A stretch of 10,152 nucleotides of DNA from positions 1 to 10,152 of the forward strand of contig CALKAK010000063.1 of NCBI GenBank assembly GCA_937983015.1. Reading direction: 5' to 3'. Both the position numbers and the translations under genes were made by a program. This stretch comes from an uncultured Bacillaceae bacterium. Its GTDB lineage: Bacteria > Bacillota > Bacilli > Bacillales > Caldibacillaceae. Position 1 is the first letter of the stretch; each line of letters begins with the position of its first letter. The notes under the pieces are model-generated. The model was not told the DNA's origin. It was given only the letters and a program-made list of their open reading frames with translations, and did not search any database. Below, piece by piece: positions 1 through 5,766 of the stretch.

Positions 1-78
1 GGAAAATTTTGTATTCCCCTAACACTAGCTTATGAACAAGAGCATGTAGTATTTGGGAGTAATGTAGAGAAATTTTAA
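1..78 (+). CDS. possible 3' end of an upstream gene (partial)
   Basis: Frame 1 is open from the window edge for 25 codons and stops with TAA at 76-78. The other two forward frames close sooner, at 19-21 and 39-41. The visible tail is mixed hydrophobic and charged (ending NVEKF) and I do not recognise it. A run of 25 open codons is short enough to occur by chance in AT-rich DNA, so this is only a candidate C-terminus. No U-tract terminator follows; a 13-base palindrome begins at the stop codon. Sequence to the left would settle it. Confidence 0.2.
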   Translation, partial: GKFCIPLTLAYEQEHVVFGSNVEKF

Positions 79-88
79 GGAATCCTTA
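76..88. repeat. 13-base palindrome in the opuC leader
   Basis: TAAGGA-A-TCCTTA is a perfect inverted repeat with 6-base arms around one central base. It lacks the long stem and U-run of a terminator. Its size would suit a dimeric regulator, but it lies about 80 bases upstream of the predicted -35 of opuC, so any link is inference. The direct repeat TAGTGAT (87-93 and 95-101) overlaps its right edge. Confidence 0.3.
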
Positions 89-167
89 GTGATCTAGTGA
101 TATCTCTTTAATAACAATGGGAAATATTTTCATATAAAACAGGATGTACGATCAACAAACTTTATAT

Positions 168-197
168 TTTACAAGTTTTCCTTTACAATAGTACAAT
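168..197 (+). promoter_or_regulatory. predicted sigma-A type promoter of the opuC operon
   Basis: TTTACA (168-173) is followed after 18 bases by TACAAT (192-197), a good match to a housekeeping promoter, placing the transcript start near 204 and giving a leader of roughly 38 bases. A second possible set is TTTACA (182-187), 17 bases, ACTTAT (205-210). The tandem octamer ACAATAGT (185-192, 193-200) lies across the spacer and -10. Osmotic induction of opuC is known in Bacillus; I see no convincing sigma-B promoter here. Confidence 0.5.
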
Positions 198-200
198 AGT
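185..200. repeat. tandem octamer ACAATAGT x2 over the opuC -10 region
   Basis: Two perfect head-to-tail copies of ACAATAGT occupy 185-192 and 193-200, followed by ACC. They overlap the predicted -10 hexamer of opuC and contain GTAC-AATA-GTAC, which is both a direct and an inverted repeat. This could be an operator half-site pair; in B. subtilis opuC is repressed by OpcR, but I do not know its site well enough to match it. Confidence 0.35.
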
Positions 201-241
201 ACCAACTTATATCAGGAGTATAGATTGTTGGAGGTGCTATT

Positions 242-1378
242 TTGCTAAAGTTTGAGCACGTATCTAAAGTGTACAAAGGGAAGAAGTGGGCTGTGAATGA
301 TTTGAATTTTGAAATCGAGAAGGGTGAGTTTATCGTTCTGATCGGTCCGAGCGGTTGCGGGAAAACAACGACGATGAAAATGATTAATCGTCTCATTGAA
401 CCGACATCAGGAAAAATTTACATCGATGGAGAAAATATACTGGATATGGATCCGGTGATATTGCGCAGGAAAATCGGTTACGTCATTCAACAAATCGGAC
501 TATTTCCTCACATGACGATTGAGCAAAATATAACCCTTGTTCCGCGACTGTTAAAATGGTCCGTTGAAAAGAGAAGGAAGCGGGCGGAAGAGTTGCTAGA
601 ACTTGTAGATATGACGCCTGATTATTTAGACCGCTATCCTCATGAATTAAGTGGAGGCCAGCAACAGCGGATTGGGGTTCTCAGGGCACTGGCAGCGGAC
701 CAACCGTTGATTTTGATGGATGAACCGTTCGGTGCTTTGGATCCCATCACACGGGATTCATTACAAACGGAATTTAAGAAATTGCAAAAACGGTTAGGAA
801 AAACCATTGTTTTTGTAACCCATGATATGGACGAAGCATTAAAGCTTGCAGATCGCATTGTCATCATGCGAGCGGGGCGCATAGTGCAATTTGATACACC
901 AGATGAAATTTTACGCAATCCGGCAAATGATTTTGTGGAAGAATTTATCGGAAAAGAACGGCTAACTGCACAAAGGACGCAAGTGCAAACGGTTGAAGAG
1001 ATCATGAATCCAGATCCGGTCACGGTCACTGGTGATGTTCTTTTGTCCGAAGCGATTCGAATCATGAAACAAAAACGCGTCGATTCATTATTAGTGATCA
1101 ATGATGATGGTCAGTTACAAGGGTATATCGATTTTGGCATCATCAATGAAGCCCGCTCCAGAAACCAAACGGTTGCCCAGGCGATGTTGCAAGATGTTTT
1201 TAAAGTAGAACGTGGAACGTACGTGCGGGATACCATGCAGACGATTTTGAAAAGGGGTTTAAAATACGTTCCGATTGTGGATAAAGACAATCGACTGGTC
1301 GGTATTATTACGAGATCAAATTTAGTTGATGTCGTCTACGATTCAATTTGGGGCGATGTAGAAACGGAAAACATGTAA
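242..1378 (+). CDS. opuCA: osmoprotectant (glycine betaine/carnitine/choline) ABC transporter, ATP-binding subunit
   Basis: Cytoplasmic ATPase of the OpuC importer, powering uptake of compatible solutes during osmotic stress. The 378-residue protein shows Walker A GPSGCGKTT (35-43), Q-loop VIQQIG (81-86), signature LSGGQQQR (136-143), Walker B LILMDEP (156-162) with catalytic Glu161, and switch His194. Two CBS domains follow, about 252-305 and 313-367, the latter with KYVPIVD and LVGIITRS. CBS domains of OpuCA in Listeria and Staphylococcus bind c-di-AMP, which inhibits uptake; the same control here is inference. Length and sequence match B. subtilis OpuCA closely. The start is TTG, set by GGAGGTG at 230-236 five bases upstream; no nearer ATG competes. 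It is the first gene of the operon, with the opuCB Shine-Dalgarno overlapping its stop codon. Confidence 0.95.
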   Translation: MLKFEHVSKVYKGKKWAVNDLNFEIEKGEFIVLIGPSGCGKTTTMKMINRLIEPTSGKIYIDGENILDMDPVILRRKIGYVIQQIGLFPHMTIEQNITLVPRLLKWSVEKRRKRAEELLELVDMTPDYLDRYPHELSGGQQQRIGVLRALAADQPLILMDEPFGALDPITRDSLQTEFKKLQKRLGKTIVFVTHDMDEALKLADRIVIMRAGRIVQFDTPDEILRNPANDFVEEFIGKERLTAQRTQVQTVEEIMNPDPVTVTGDVLLSEAIRIMKQKRVDSLLVINDDGQLQGYIDFGIINEARSRNQTVAQAMLQDVFKVERGTYVRDTMQTILKRGLKYVPIVDKDNRLVGIITRSNLVDVVYDSIWGDVETENM

Positions 1379-1390
1379 GGAGGAGTATGT

Positions 1391-2044
1391 TTGGAGCTGT
1401 TTATTGAATTTTTCCGTGAAACCGGTTGGGATTTTTTCATAAAGATATGGGAGCATTTTTATATTTCGTTATTTGCCGTGATTCTGGGGAGTCTGGTTGC
1501 TGTTCCACTGGGAGTCCTGTTAACTCGCTTGCCCTTGTTGGCCAGATTGGTTATGGGGCTTGTCAACTTATTTCAAACCATCCCAAGCTTTGCCATTTTA
1601 GCGTTAATGATTCCGTTACTGGGTGTGGGGAAAATTCCTGCGATTGTTGCACTCTGGATTTATTCTCTCATGCCCATATTACGCAATACGTTTATCGGAA
1701 TTCAAGAAGTAAGTAATGATTTGAAAGAAGCAGGGAAAGGCATGGGTATGACGGAATGGGAACGAATCATTCTTGTGGAGATTCCACTAGCAGTCCCGGT
1801 TATCATGGCTGGTATTCGCTTATCAGCAGTATTTGTGATCGGCTGGGCTACCCTGGCATCTTATATCGGTGCTGGCGGTCTCGGTGATTATATTTTTAGT
1901 GGAATGAATCTGTACCGGCCTGATTTAATTTTAGGCGGAGCGATTCCCGTTACGATAATGGCTTTAATGACTGATTTATTGTTAGGAAAAGTGGAAACAT
2001 GGGTGACACCTAGAGGATTAAGAAGGATGAAAGCTAGTGTTTAG
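1391..2044 (+). CDS. opuCB: osmoprotectant ABC transporter, permease subunit
   Basis: Inner channel subunit, 217 residues, binding-protein-dependent transport permease family. Predicted membrane helices lie near 22-44, 54-75, 80-98, 132-150 and 178-199. The cytoplasmic EAA loop that docks on OpuCA is visible at 113-134 (EAGKGMGMTEWERI followed by LVEIPLA). The motif IGAGGLGDYIF (159-169) is typical of Opu permeases. Start is TTG, set by AAGGAGGAG at 1377-1385, which overlaps the opuCA stop; the ATG at 1387 is in another frame and soon closes. It follows opuCA by 12 bases and pairs with opuCD as a heterodimer. The related opuBB gene product has the same fold; assignment to OpuC rests on the binding protein downstream. 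Confidence 0.94.
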   Translation: MELFIEFFRETGWDFFIKIWEHFYISLFAVILGSLVAVPLGVLLTRLPLLARLVMGLVNLFQTIPSFAILALMIPLLGVGKIPAIVALWIYSLMPILRNTFIGIQEVSNDLKEAGKGMGMTEWERIILVEIPLAVPVIMAGIRLSAVFVIGWATLASYIGAGGLGDYIFSGMNLYRPDLILGGAIPVTIMALMTDLLLGKVETWVTPRGLRRMKASV

Positions 2045-2063
2045 AAAGGAAGCGGTCATTTTG
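2045..2063 (+). promoter_or_regulatory. ribosome binding site selecting the opuCC start
   Basis: AAAGGAAG (2045-2052) lies directly after the opuCB stop and eight bases before a TTG at 2061. The frame is open back to a GTG at 2037, inside opuCB, but that codon lacks a Shine-Dalgarno, and the ATG at 2067 is 14 bases away. TTG 2061 is the best-spaced start. Confidence 0.55.
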
Positions 2064-2978
2064 GTAATGAAAAAGGGCTTCGTGATTTTGTTTTTTACGA
2101 TATTTTTTCTAGGCGGCTGTTCATTACCGGGATTAAGTGGGGCTCCGGACAATACGATTCGGATAGGTACAACGAATACATCGGAATCGCAAATCATGGG
2201 TGAGATGATCCGATTGATGATTGAACATTATACGGATTTAAAGGTTATGATGGTGAAAAATTTAGGTACTGCAACAGTGATGCATAATGCCATGCTGGAA
2301 GAAGCCGTGGATATCACATCAACCCGTTATACAGGAACGGACTTAACCGGTGCTTTGCAAATGGAACCGGTCAAGGATCCAGAAGAAGCGCTAGCCATTG
2401 TTCAGAGAGAATTTGCGGAACGTTGGGATCAAACCTGGTTTGATTCCTACGGATTTGAGAATACGTATGCCTTTACCGTCTCGAGGGAGCTTGCTGAAGA
2501 ATACAATCTGGAAAAGGTATCTGATTTGGAACCTTTTGCTGACGAATTACGTTTCGGAGTGGACAATCACTGGATGCACCGTAAAGGAGACGGTTATCAG
2601 GAATTTACTGAAACATATGGTTTTGAATTTCCAAATATTTTTCCGATGCAAATCGGTCTCGTTTACCAGGCGCTGGCCAATAATGAAATGGATGTTGTGC
2701 TGGCATACTCAAGTGATGGACGGATCGCAGCGTTCGATCTCGTGATATTAGAAGATGATCTACGGTTTTTCCCACCGTACGATACCTCTCTTGTAGCTCG
2801 CAATGAAGTATTGCGGAAGCATCCTGAATTGAAGGACATTTTATCAAAGCTTACAGGAACGATCACTACTGAAAGAATGCAAGAATTAAACTATGAAGCG
2901 GATGGGGAAATGAGGGAACCGGCTGTTGTCGCCCGGGAATTTTTAGAGGAACATAATTATTTCGAGGAGGTGGAATAA
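2061..2978 (+). CDS. opuCC: osmoprotectant ABC transporter, substrate-binding lipoprotein
   Basis: Extracytoplasmic solute receptor, 305 residues from TTG 2061. A lipoprotein signal is clear: MVMKKG, a hydrophobic stretch, then lipobox LGGC with the acylated cysteine at residue 20, so it is anchored on the outer face. Tyrosines in RYTGTDL (Tyr90), ENTYAF (Tyr136), VLAYSSDG (Tyr216) and FFPPYD (Tyr240) match positions I align with the aromatic cage of B. subtilis OpuCC that holds trimethylammonium groups. Thr93 aligns with the OpuCC threonine that goes with broad specificity; OpuBC has Asp there and is narrow. This favours OpuC over OpuB, by alignment from memory. An extended GTG start at 2037 would overlap opuCB by 8 bases and put an unusual charged tail before the signal, so I reject it. 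The stop overlaps the opuCD start (TAATG). Confidence 0.93.
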   Translation: MVMKKGFVILFFTIFFLGGCSLPGLSGAPDNTIRIGTTNTSESQIMGEMIRLMIEHYTDLKVMMVKNLGTATVMHNAMLEEAVDITSTRYTGTDLTGALQMEPVKDPEEALAIVQREFAERWDQTWFDSYGFENTYAFTVSRELAEEYNLEKVSDLEPFADELRFGVDNHWMHRKGDGYQEFTETYGFEFPNIFPMQIGLVYQALANNEMDVVLAYSSDGRIAAFDLVILEDDLRFFPPYDTSLVARNEVLRKHPELKDILSKLTGTITTERMQELNYEADGEMREPAVVAREFLEEHNYFEEVE

Positions 2979-3652
2979 TGGGGGCACTGCATGATTTATT
3001 CCTTTATTATATGAATAACGCCTGGTATGTAGGGGAACAGTTTGTCAGGCAGTTTCTCATGTCCGCCTACGGTGTTTTATTTGGCGCATTGGTCGGCATC
3101 CCGACTGGCATCTTCATTGCCCATTATAAAAAATTGAGTCCATGGGTAATTTCTTTAGCTAATGTGATTCAGACAATTCCTTCATTAGCTATGCTTGCAG
3201 TACTGATGCTCGTGTTGGGATTGGGTCCGAATACTGTCGTGTTTGCTTTGTTTTTATATTCCCTGTTACCGATTATAAAAAATACGTATACGGGGATCCA
3301 ACAGGTGGATCCTGCTATGATTGAAGCAGGTAAAGGAATGGGGATGACCCGCCTACAAATTTTAAGAATGGTTGAATTGCCTCTTGCTCTATCCGTTATT
3401 ATGGCTGGCTTGCGTACAGCCCTTGTGATCACGATTGGCATTGCAACGATTGGGACATTTGTTGGAGCAGGAGGATTAGGCGATATCATCATACGGGGAA
3501 CGAATGCATCGGATGGTACTGCCATAATACTAGCTGGTGCCATACCGACAGCCTTAATGGCGGTGGTTACTGATTGGCTGCTCGGTTGGTTAGAAAAGAA
3601 ATGGGCGCCGGGGAGCCGCAAGGATAAAATTGCTTCAGTAGAAAGTGATTGA
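2978..3652 (+). CDS. opuCD: osmoprotectant ABC transporter, second permease subunit
   Basis: Second channel subunit, 224 residues, homologous to opuCB upstream. The EAA loop is at 116-137 (EAGKGMGMTRLQILRMVE, then LPLA), and FVGAGGLGDIII (161-172) corresponds to the matching OpuCB motif. Membrane helices are predicted near 28-48, 55-80, 84-101, 135-160 and 182-204. The ATG overlaps the opuCC stop by one base, indicating translational coupling, and GAGGAGGTGG (2964-2973) is a strong ribosome site. It is the last gene of the operon; a strong hairpin begins 8 bases after its stop. The polar, charged C-terminal tail from about residue 206 is cytoplasmic by prediction. Confidence 0.94.
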   Translation: MGALHDLFLYYMNNAWYVGEQFVRQFLMSAYGVLFGALVGIPTGIFIAHYKKLSPWVISLANVIQTIPSLAMLAVLMLVLGLGPNTVVFALFLYSLLPIIKNTYTGIQQVDPAMIEAGKGMGMTRLQILRMVELPLALSVIMAGLRTALVITIGIATIGTFVGAGGLGDIIIRGTNASDGTAIILAGAIPTALMAVVTDWLLGWLEKKWAPGSRKDKIASVESD

Positions 3653-3660
3653 CCTTTGCA

Positions 3661-3689
3661 GGCGTCCAGATTATTGTCTGGACGCCTTT
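3661..3689 (+). terminator. terminator hairpin of the opuC operon
   Basis: A perfect 10-base-pair stem GGCGTCCAGA / TCTGGACGCC (3661-3670, 3677-3686) closes a six-base loop, TTATTG. Only three T residues follow before C, so the U-tract is weak, but the position eight bases after opuCD and the GC-rich stem make termination or 3'-end protection the likely role. On the minus strand no U-tract follows, so it is a poor terminator for the converging gene. Confidence 0.7.
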
Positions 3690-3814
3690 CAATGAAAAGC
3701 GGGTTTTTGATTTAAAAAATCACTTTTGTAGTAGTGTTCCAGAATGTAGAACCACCGGAATTTGAAACAATAAAAAGATAAATAATCCAGTAAGAAAATC
3801 TCAAATATTTACTA

Positions 3815-5038
3815 CTATAATAATCCTTCCTGTTCAAATAAATAAGAATAGGGAATGTCCAGGAAGATGAATAACTGTTCATTAAGTGGATAGGAAAAAG
3901 TCCGTATTTGCTCATTCCGATCGATATCGGTGTATAAATCGGACAGAAAACCGCGTTTTTCGATCGTCATGCGGGCGACCGTTTCAAAAAAGTACGGTCG
4001 CCAGCTCCAGTTTTTATACCTGCTTTCCGGTCGCAATTCCCAGGTGCCCTCATCATTTTTTTCAATATTGGCCGATAATTGCAGCCCCGTGTGGTCGGTG
4101 ATATAAATCCGGAACGTAAAATCGTCACAGGCGGTCGCCACTTTTTGAATGATTTCATCGTAATTATTGTTAATCTCTATTTTGGCCAAGAGCGTTTTTA
4201 GCTTCTCATTAATTCGTGTCGCCATATCGATTTGCGCTTTGATTTTTTTCTGCTCATAAGCAACAAACATTTGAAAATCCCGCTGGATGATCTTTGTACA
4301 TGCATCCGGTTCAACAAATTGTCGTTGCGGGGCCATTAAATAACTGCCCTGGTAAAAGCGTCCACCATTTTGCCAGGCATGATGGAGTTGACTGTATGTA
4401 GAGATCCCTTTAAACATAATGGTCGCGCCGATTTTTTCCGAAAGCAAAGTCAATGAATTATGAATATCGCGGTAAAGTTGGGGAAGCCCCTCTCTGTTTA
4501 GAAAGCTTAAATCAATTTTAACGATACTGGGCATTAAATAGGCAAGTCGTTCTAAATTGCCATTTTTCAGCCCATCATGATCCAGGGCCACCCGGATTCC
4601 CAGCGATTTTAAATAATTAAATAAAACGCGGACGGAATCAATTTCTTCCGCGATGAAATGATCTTTTAGTTGAATGATGATTTTATCATAATCCAGTCCT
4701 TGCTCATGATAGTTTTGCAGAAGATTTAAAATCCCTTCTCCTCTGTCCTTTAGAATGATTTGTGAATCATAATTGAAAAACATATATAATGAACGATTCC
4801 CTTGTTCGAAATAATAGTCGAGGGCTTTTTGAATTAAAATGTGATTGATTTCCATTCGAAATTCTTCGGGAATCGATGAATCCTGGAAAAACCAGGCGAT
4901 CGGTTCAAGGTCATTTTCCGTCGTTTTGAAGTACGGAAAGACGTCGTAGCCGATTACTTGTTGCGTATCTGCGCTAATGACCGGCTGGTAAAGTGGGATG
5001 ACATTTTGTTGGTTGAGCATGATATCGACTGGATCCAT
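3815..5038 (-). CDS. ykuI: YkuI-like EAL-domain protein, catalytic residues degenerate
   Basis: Cytoplasmic 407-residue protein, the same length as B. subtilis YkuI, with an EAL domain (about 10-245) and a PAS-like YkuI C-terminal domain (about 255-405, including NWSWRPYFFE and the TFSYP and DIPYSYL regions). EAL proteins normally hydrolyse c-di-GMP, but here the signature is DVFPY (32-36) instead of EALxR, the metal-binding Glu of the ELTE region is Gln123, the second Asp of the DD pair is His154, and the later catalytic Glu is Lys210. Asn89, Asp153, Lys174 and Gln230 (YQGSYL) remain. It therefore looks like a binding or signalling protein, not a phosphodiesterase. YkuI itself binds c-di-GMP in crystals. 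An upstream TTG at 5053 would place the start inside the ribosome site, so ATG 5038 is chosen. It converges on opuCD. Confidence 0.88.
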   Translation of the reverse strand: MDPVDIMLNQQNVIPLYQPVISADTQQVIGYDVFPYFKTTENDLEPIAWFFQDSSIPEEFRMEINHILIQKALDYYFEQGNRSLYMFFNYDSQIILKDRGEGILNLLQNYHEQGLDYDKIIIQLKDHFIAEEIDSVRVLFNYLKSLGIRVALDHDGLKNGNLERLAYLMPSIVKIDLSFLNREGLPQLYRDIHNSLTLLSEKIGATIMFKGISTYSQLHHAWQNGGRFYQGSYLMAPQRQFVEPDACTKIIQRDFQMFVAYEQKKIKAQIDMATRINEKLKTLLAKIEINNNYDEIIQKVATACDDFTFRIYITDHTGLQLSANIEKNDEGTWELRPESRYKNWSWRPYFFETVARMTIEKRGFLSDLYTDIDRNEQIRTFSYPLNEQLFIFLDIPYSYLFEQEGLL

Positions 5039-5051
5039 GAAGCGCACCTCC
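5036..5051 (-). promoter_or_regulatory. ribosome binding site fixing the start of the EAL gene
   Basis: On the minus strand TTGGAGGTGCGCTTCATG places GGAGG eight bases before ATG 5038. The in-frame TTG at 5053 overlaps this Shine-Dalgarno itself and cannot use it, so the five extra residues it would add are rejected. Confidence 0.8.
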
Positions 5052-5070
5052 AAACCTACCCCTATTTAGT

Positions 5071-5100
5071 ATTATAAGATAAGTTTTAGAAAGGAAAAGG
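5071..5100 (-). promoter_or_regulatory. possible promoter of the EAL gene
   Basis: A perfect TATAAT -10 hexamer is present on the minus strand (plus bases 5071-5076), about 33 bases before the ATG. The region where the -35 should lie (CTTTTC or CCTTTT) matches poorly, so this is a weak or activator-dependent prediction. Confidence 0.35.
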
Positions 5101-5190
5101 GGAGATGCCCGAAAAGAGAAAAGGGATTCAGAAAGGGATATTTTTCTTGAGTATCAACTGAAATATTGATGGTGACATCCTGATTATTGA

Positions 5191-5228
5191 GCGATTAAAA
5201 AACGCAAAGGCGTCGATTCCTTTGCGTT
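5191..5228 (-). terminator. rho-independent terminator of the zinc-ribbon gene
   Basis: Read on the minus strand, AACGCAAAGG, an eight-base loop and CCTTTGCGTT form a perfect 10-base-pair stem (5201-5210 with 5219-5228), and the descending arm runs into TTTTTTAAT. It lies 22 bases after the stop of the zinc-ribbon gene and separates it from the EAL gene. The plus strand lacks a U-tract, so it works in one direction. Confidence 0.85.
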
Positions 5229-5250
5229 GGGAGTGTGTTACAGTTTTTAA

Positions 5251-5454
5251 TCATCCGAAGAATAAGTCGATGATGTTGCTGGAAGAGGAACTTTCTTTTA
5301 CATAAAATTCGGCGTAACCGCAGTTTTTGCAGTACACCACCGCGAAATGATTGTGCTGAATGTCAAAGATTTTAGATAATCCGGTACCGGTGGCGGCGAT
5401 CTCCTTTGTGCCTACCCGCGTATGTCCACACTTCACACAACCTCTTTTTTCCAC
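5251..5454 (-). CDS. small zinc-ribbon protein (DUF2082/Zn_ribbon_13-like)
   Basis: A 67-residue protein with two CxxC knuckles, CVKC (6-9) and CKNC (42-45), which should bind one zinc ion as a zinc ribbon. Between them is TGTGLSKIFDIQHNHF (22-37), a stretch I associate with a conserved family often labelled nucleic-acid-binding zinc ribbon of unknown function. A serine run (55-59) and a hydrophobic FFG end complete it. The start is GTG, supported by GAGGAGGT seven bases upstream (plus bases 5462-5469). It is followed by its own terminator, so it is probably a single-gene transcript. Zinc binding is well supported; nucleic-acid binding is only a family label. Confidence 0.85.
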   Translation of the reverse strand: MEKRGCVKCGHTRVGTKEIAATGTGLSKIFDIQHNHFAVVYCKNCGYAEFYVKESSSSSNIIDLFFG

Positions 5455-5766
5455 ACGATCTACCTCCTCAAATTACGAATGAAAATGGTAAAGAACGGTT
5501 AATCCCATTATTAAGTTAGCCATCCTCGCAAGATAAAAACCGAAAAAAACAGTTCTACCAACCGCCTGACTATATCCAGGTGACTAACAACTTCTTTTAA
5601 ACTGTTAAGAATGTTATTTTTTGTTACCTTTAATACGAAGCTCAGGAAAAAAGGTTTTATTTTTCTAAAAAAATTTTAAGAACATATTTTTATCGGGAAC
5701 CGTCAGCGGTGAAATTGCAGTTCCATTTGTGGGTAACCTTTTCCAATGATCAAAATAGTAGTGGGT
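5455..5766. other. AT-rich intergenic spacer without a convincing gene
   Basis: This stretch separates the zinc-ribbon gene from the broken MFS gene; both are on the minus strand. It should hold the promoter of the zinc-ribbon gene, but no pair of hexamers is convincing. It has runs of A and T near 5536-5542, 5617-5622, 5647-5652 and 5667-5673. The minus strand is open in one frame from 5675 to a double TAA TAA at 5508-5513 (54 codons), with no ATG and no ribosome site; it may be a gene remnant or chance. I see no riboswitch, clear terminator or mobile-element end. Confidence 0.5.

Noticed and set aside
640..1101. Long minus-strand open frame inside opuCA, and similar ones inside opuCC and opuCD
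   Set aside because: They are antisense to well-conserved coding sequence, lack ribosome sites and encode no recognisable protein.
2037..2060. Longer opuCC start at GTG 2037, overlapping opuCB
   Set aside because: No Shine-Dalgarno before it, and it would put a charged eight-residue extension before the lipoprotein signal; TTG 2061 has AAAGGAAG at good spacing.
3721..3736. Minus-strand terminator for the EAL gene (CACT/AGTG stem followed by T6)
   Set aside because: The stem is only four base pairs with an eight-base loop, too weak to call despite the U-run.
5039..5053. TTG 5053 as the start of the EAL gene
   Set aside because: The codon lies within the GGAGG ribosome site that serves ATG 5038, and the resulting protein from ATG matches the YkuI length.
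5104..5160. Small plus-strand ORF ATGCCCGAAAAG (18 codons)
   Set aside because: The purine-rich stretch before it touches the ATG with no spacing for a ribosome site, it lies upstream of opposite-strand genes, and its product is lysine-rich and low complexity.
5550..5590. Possible riboswitch-like hairpin (CCTG...CAGG) in the spacer
   Set aside because: Only four base pairs, no conserved aptamer pattern and no adjoining start codon.
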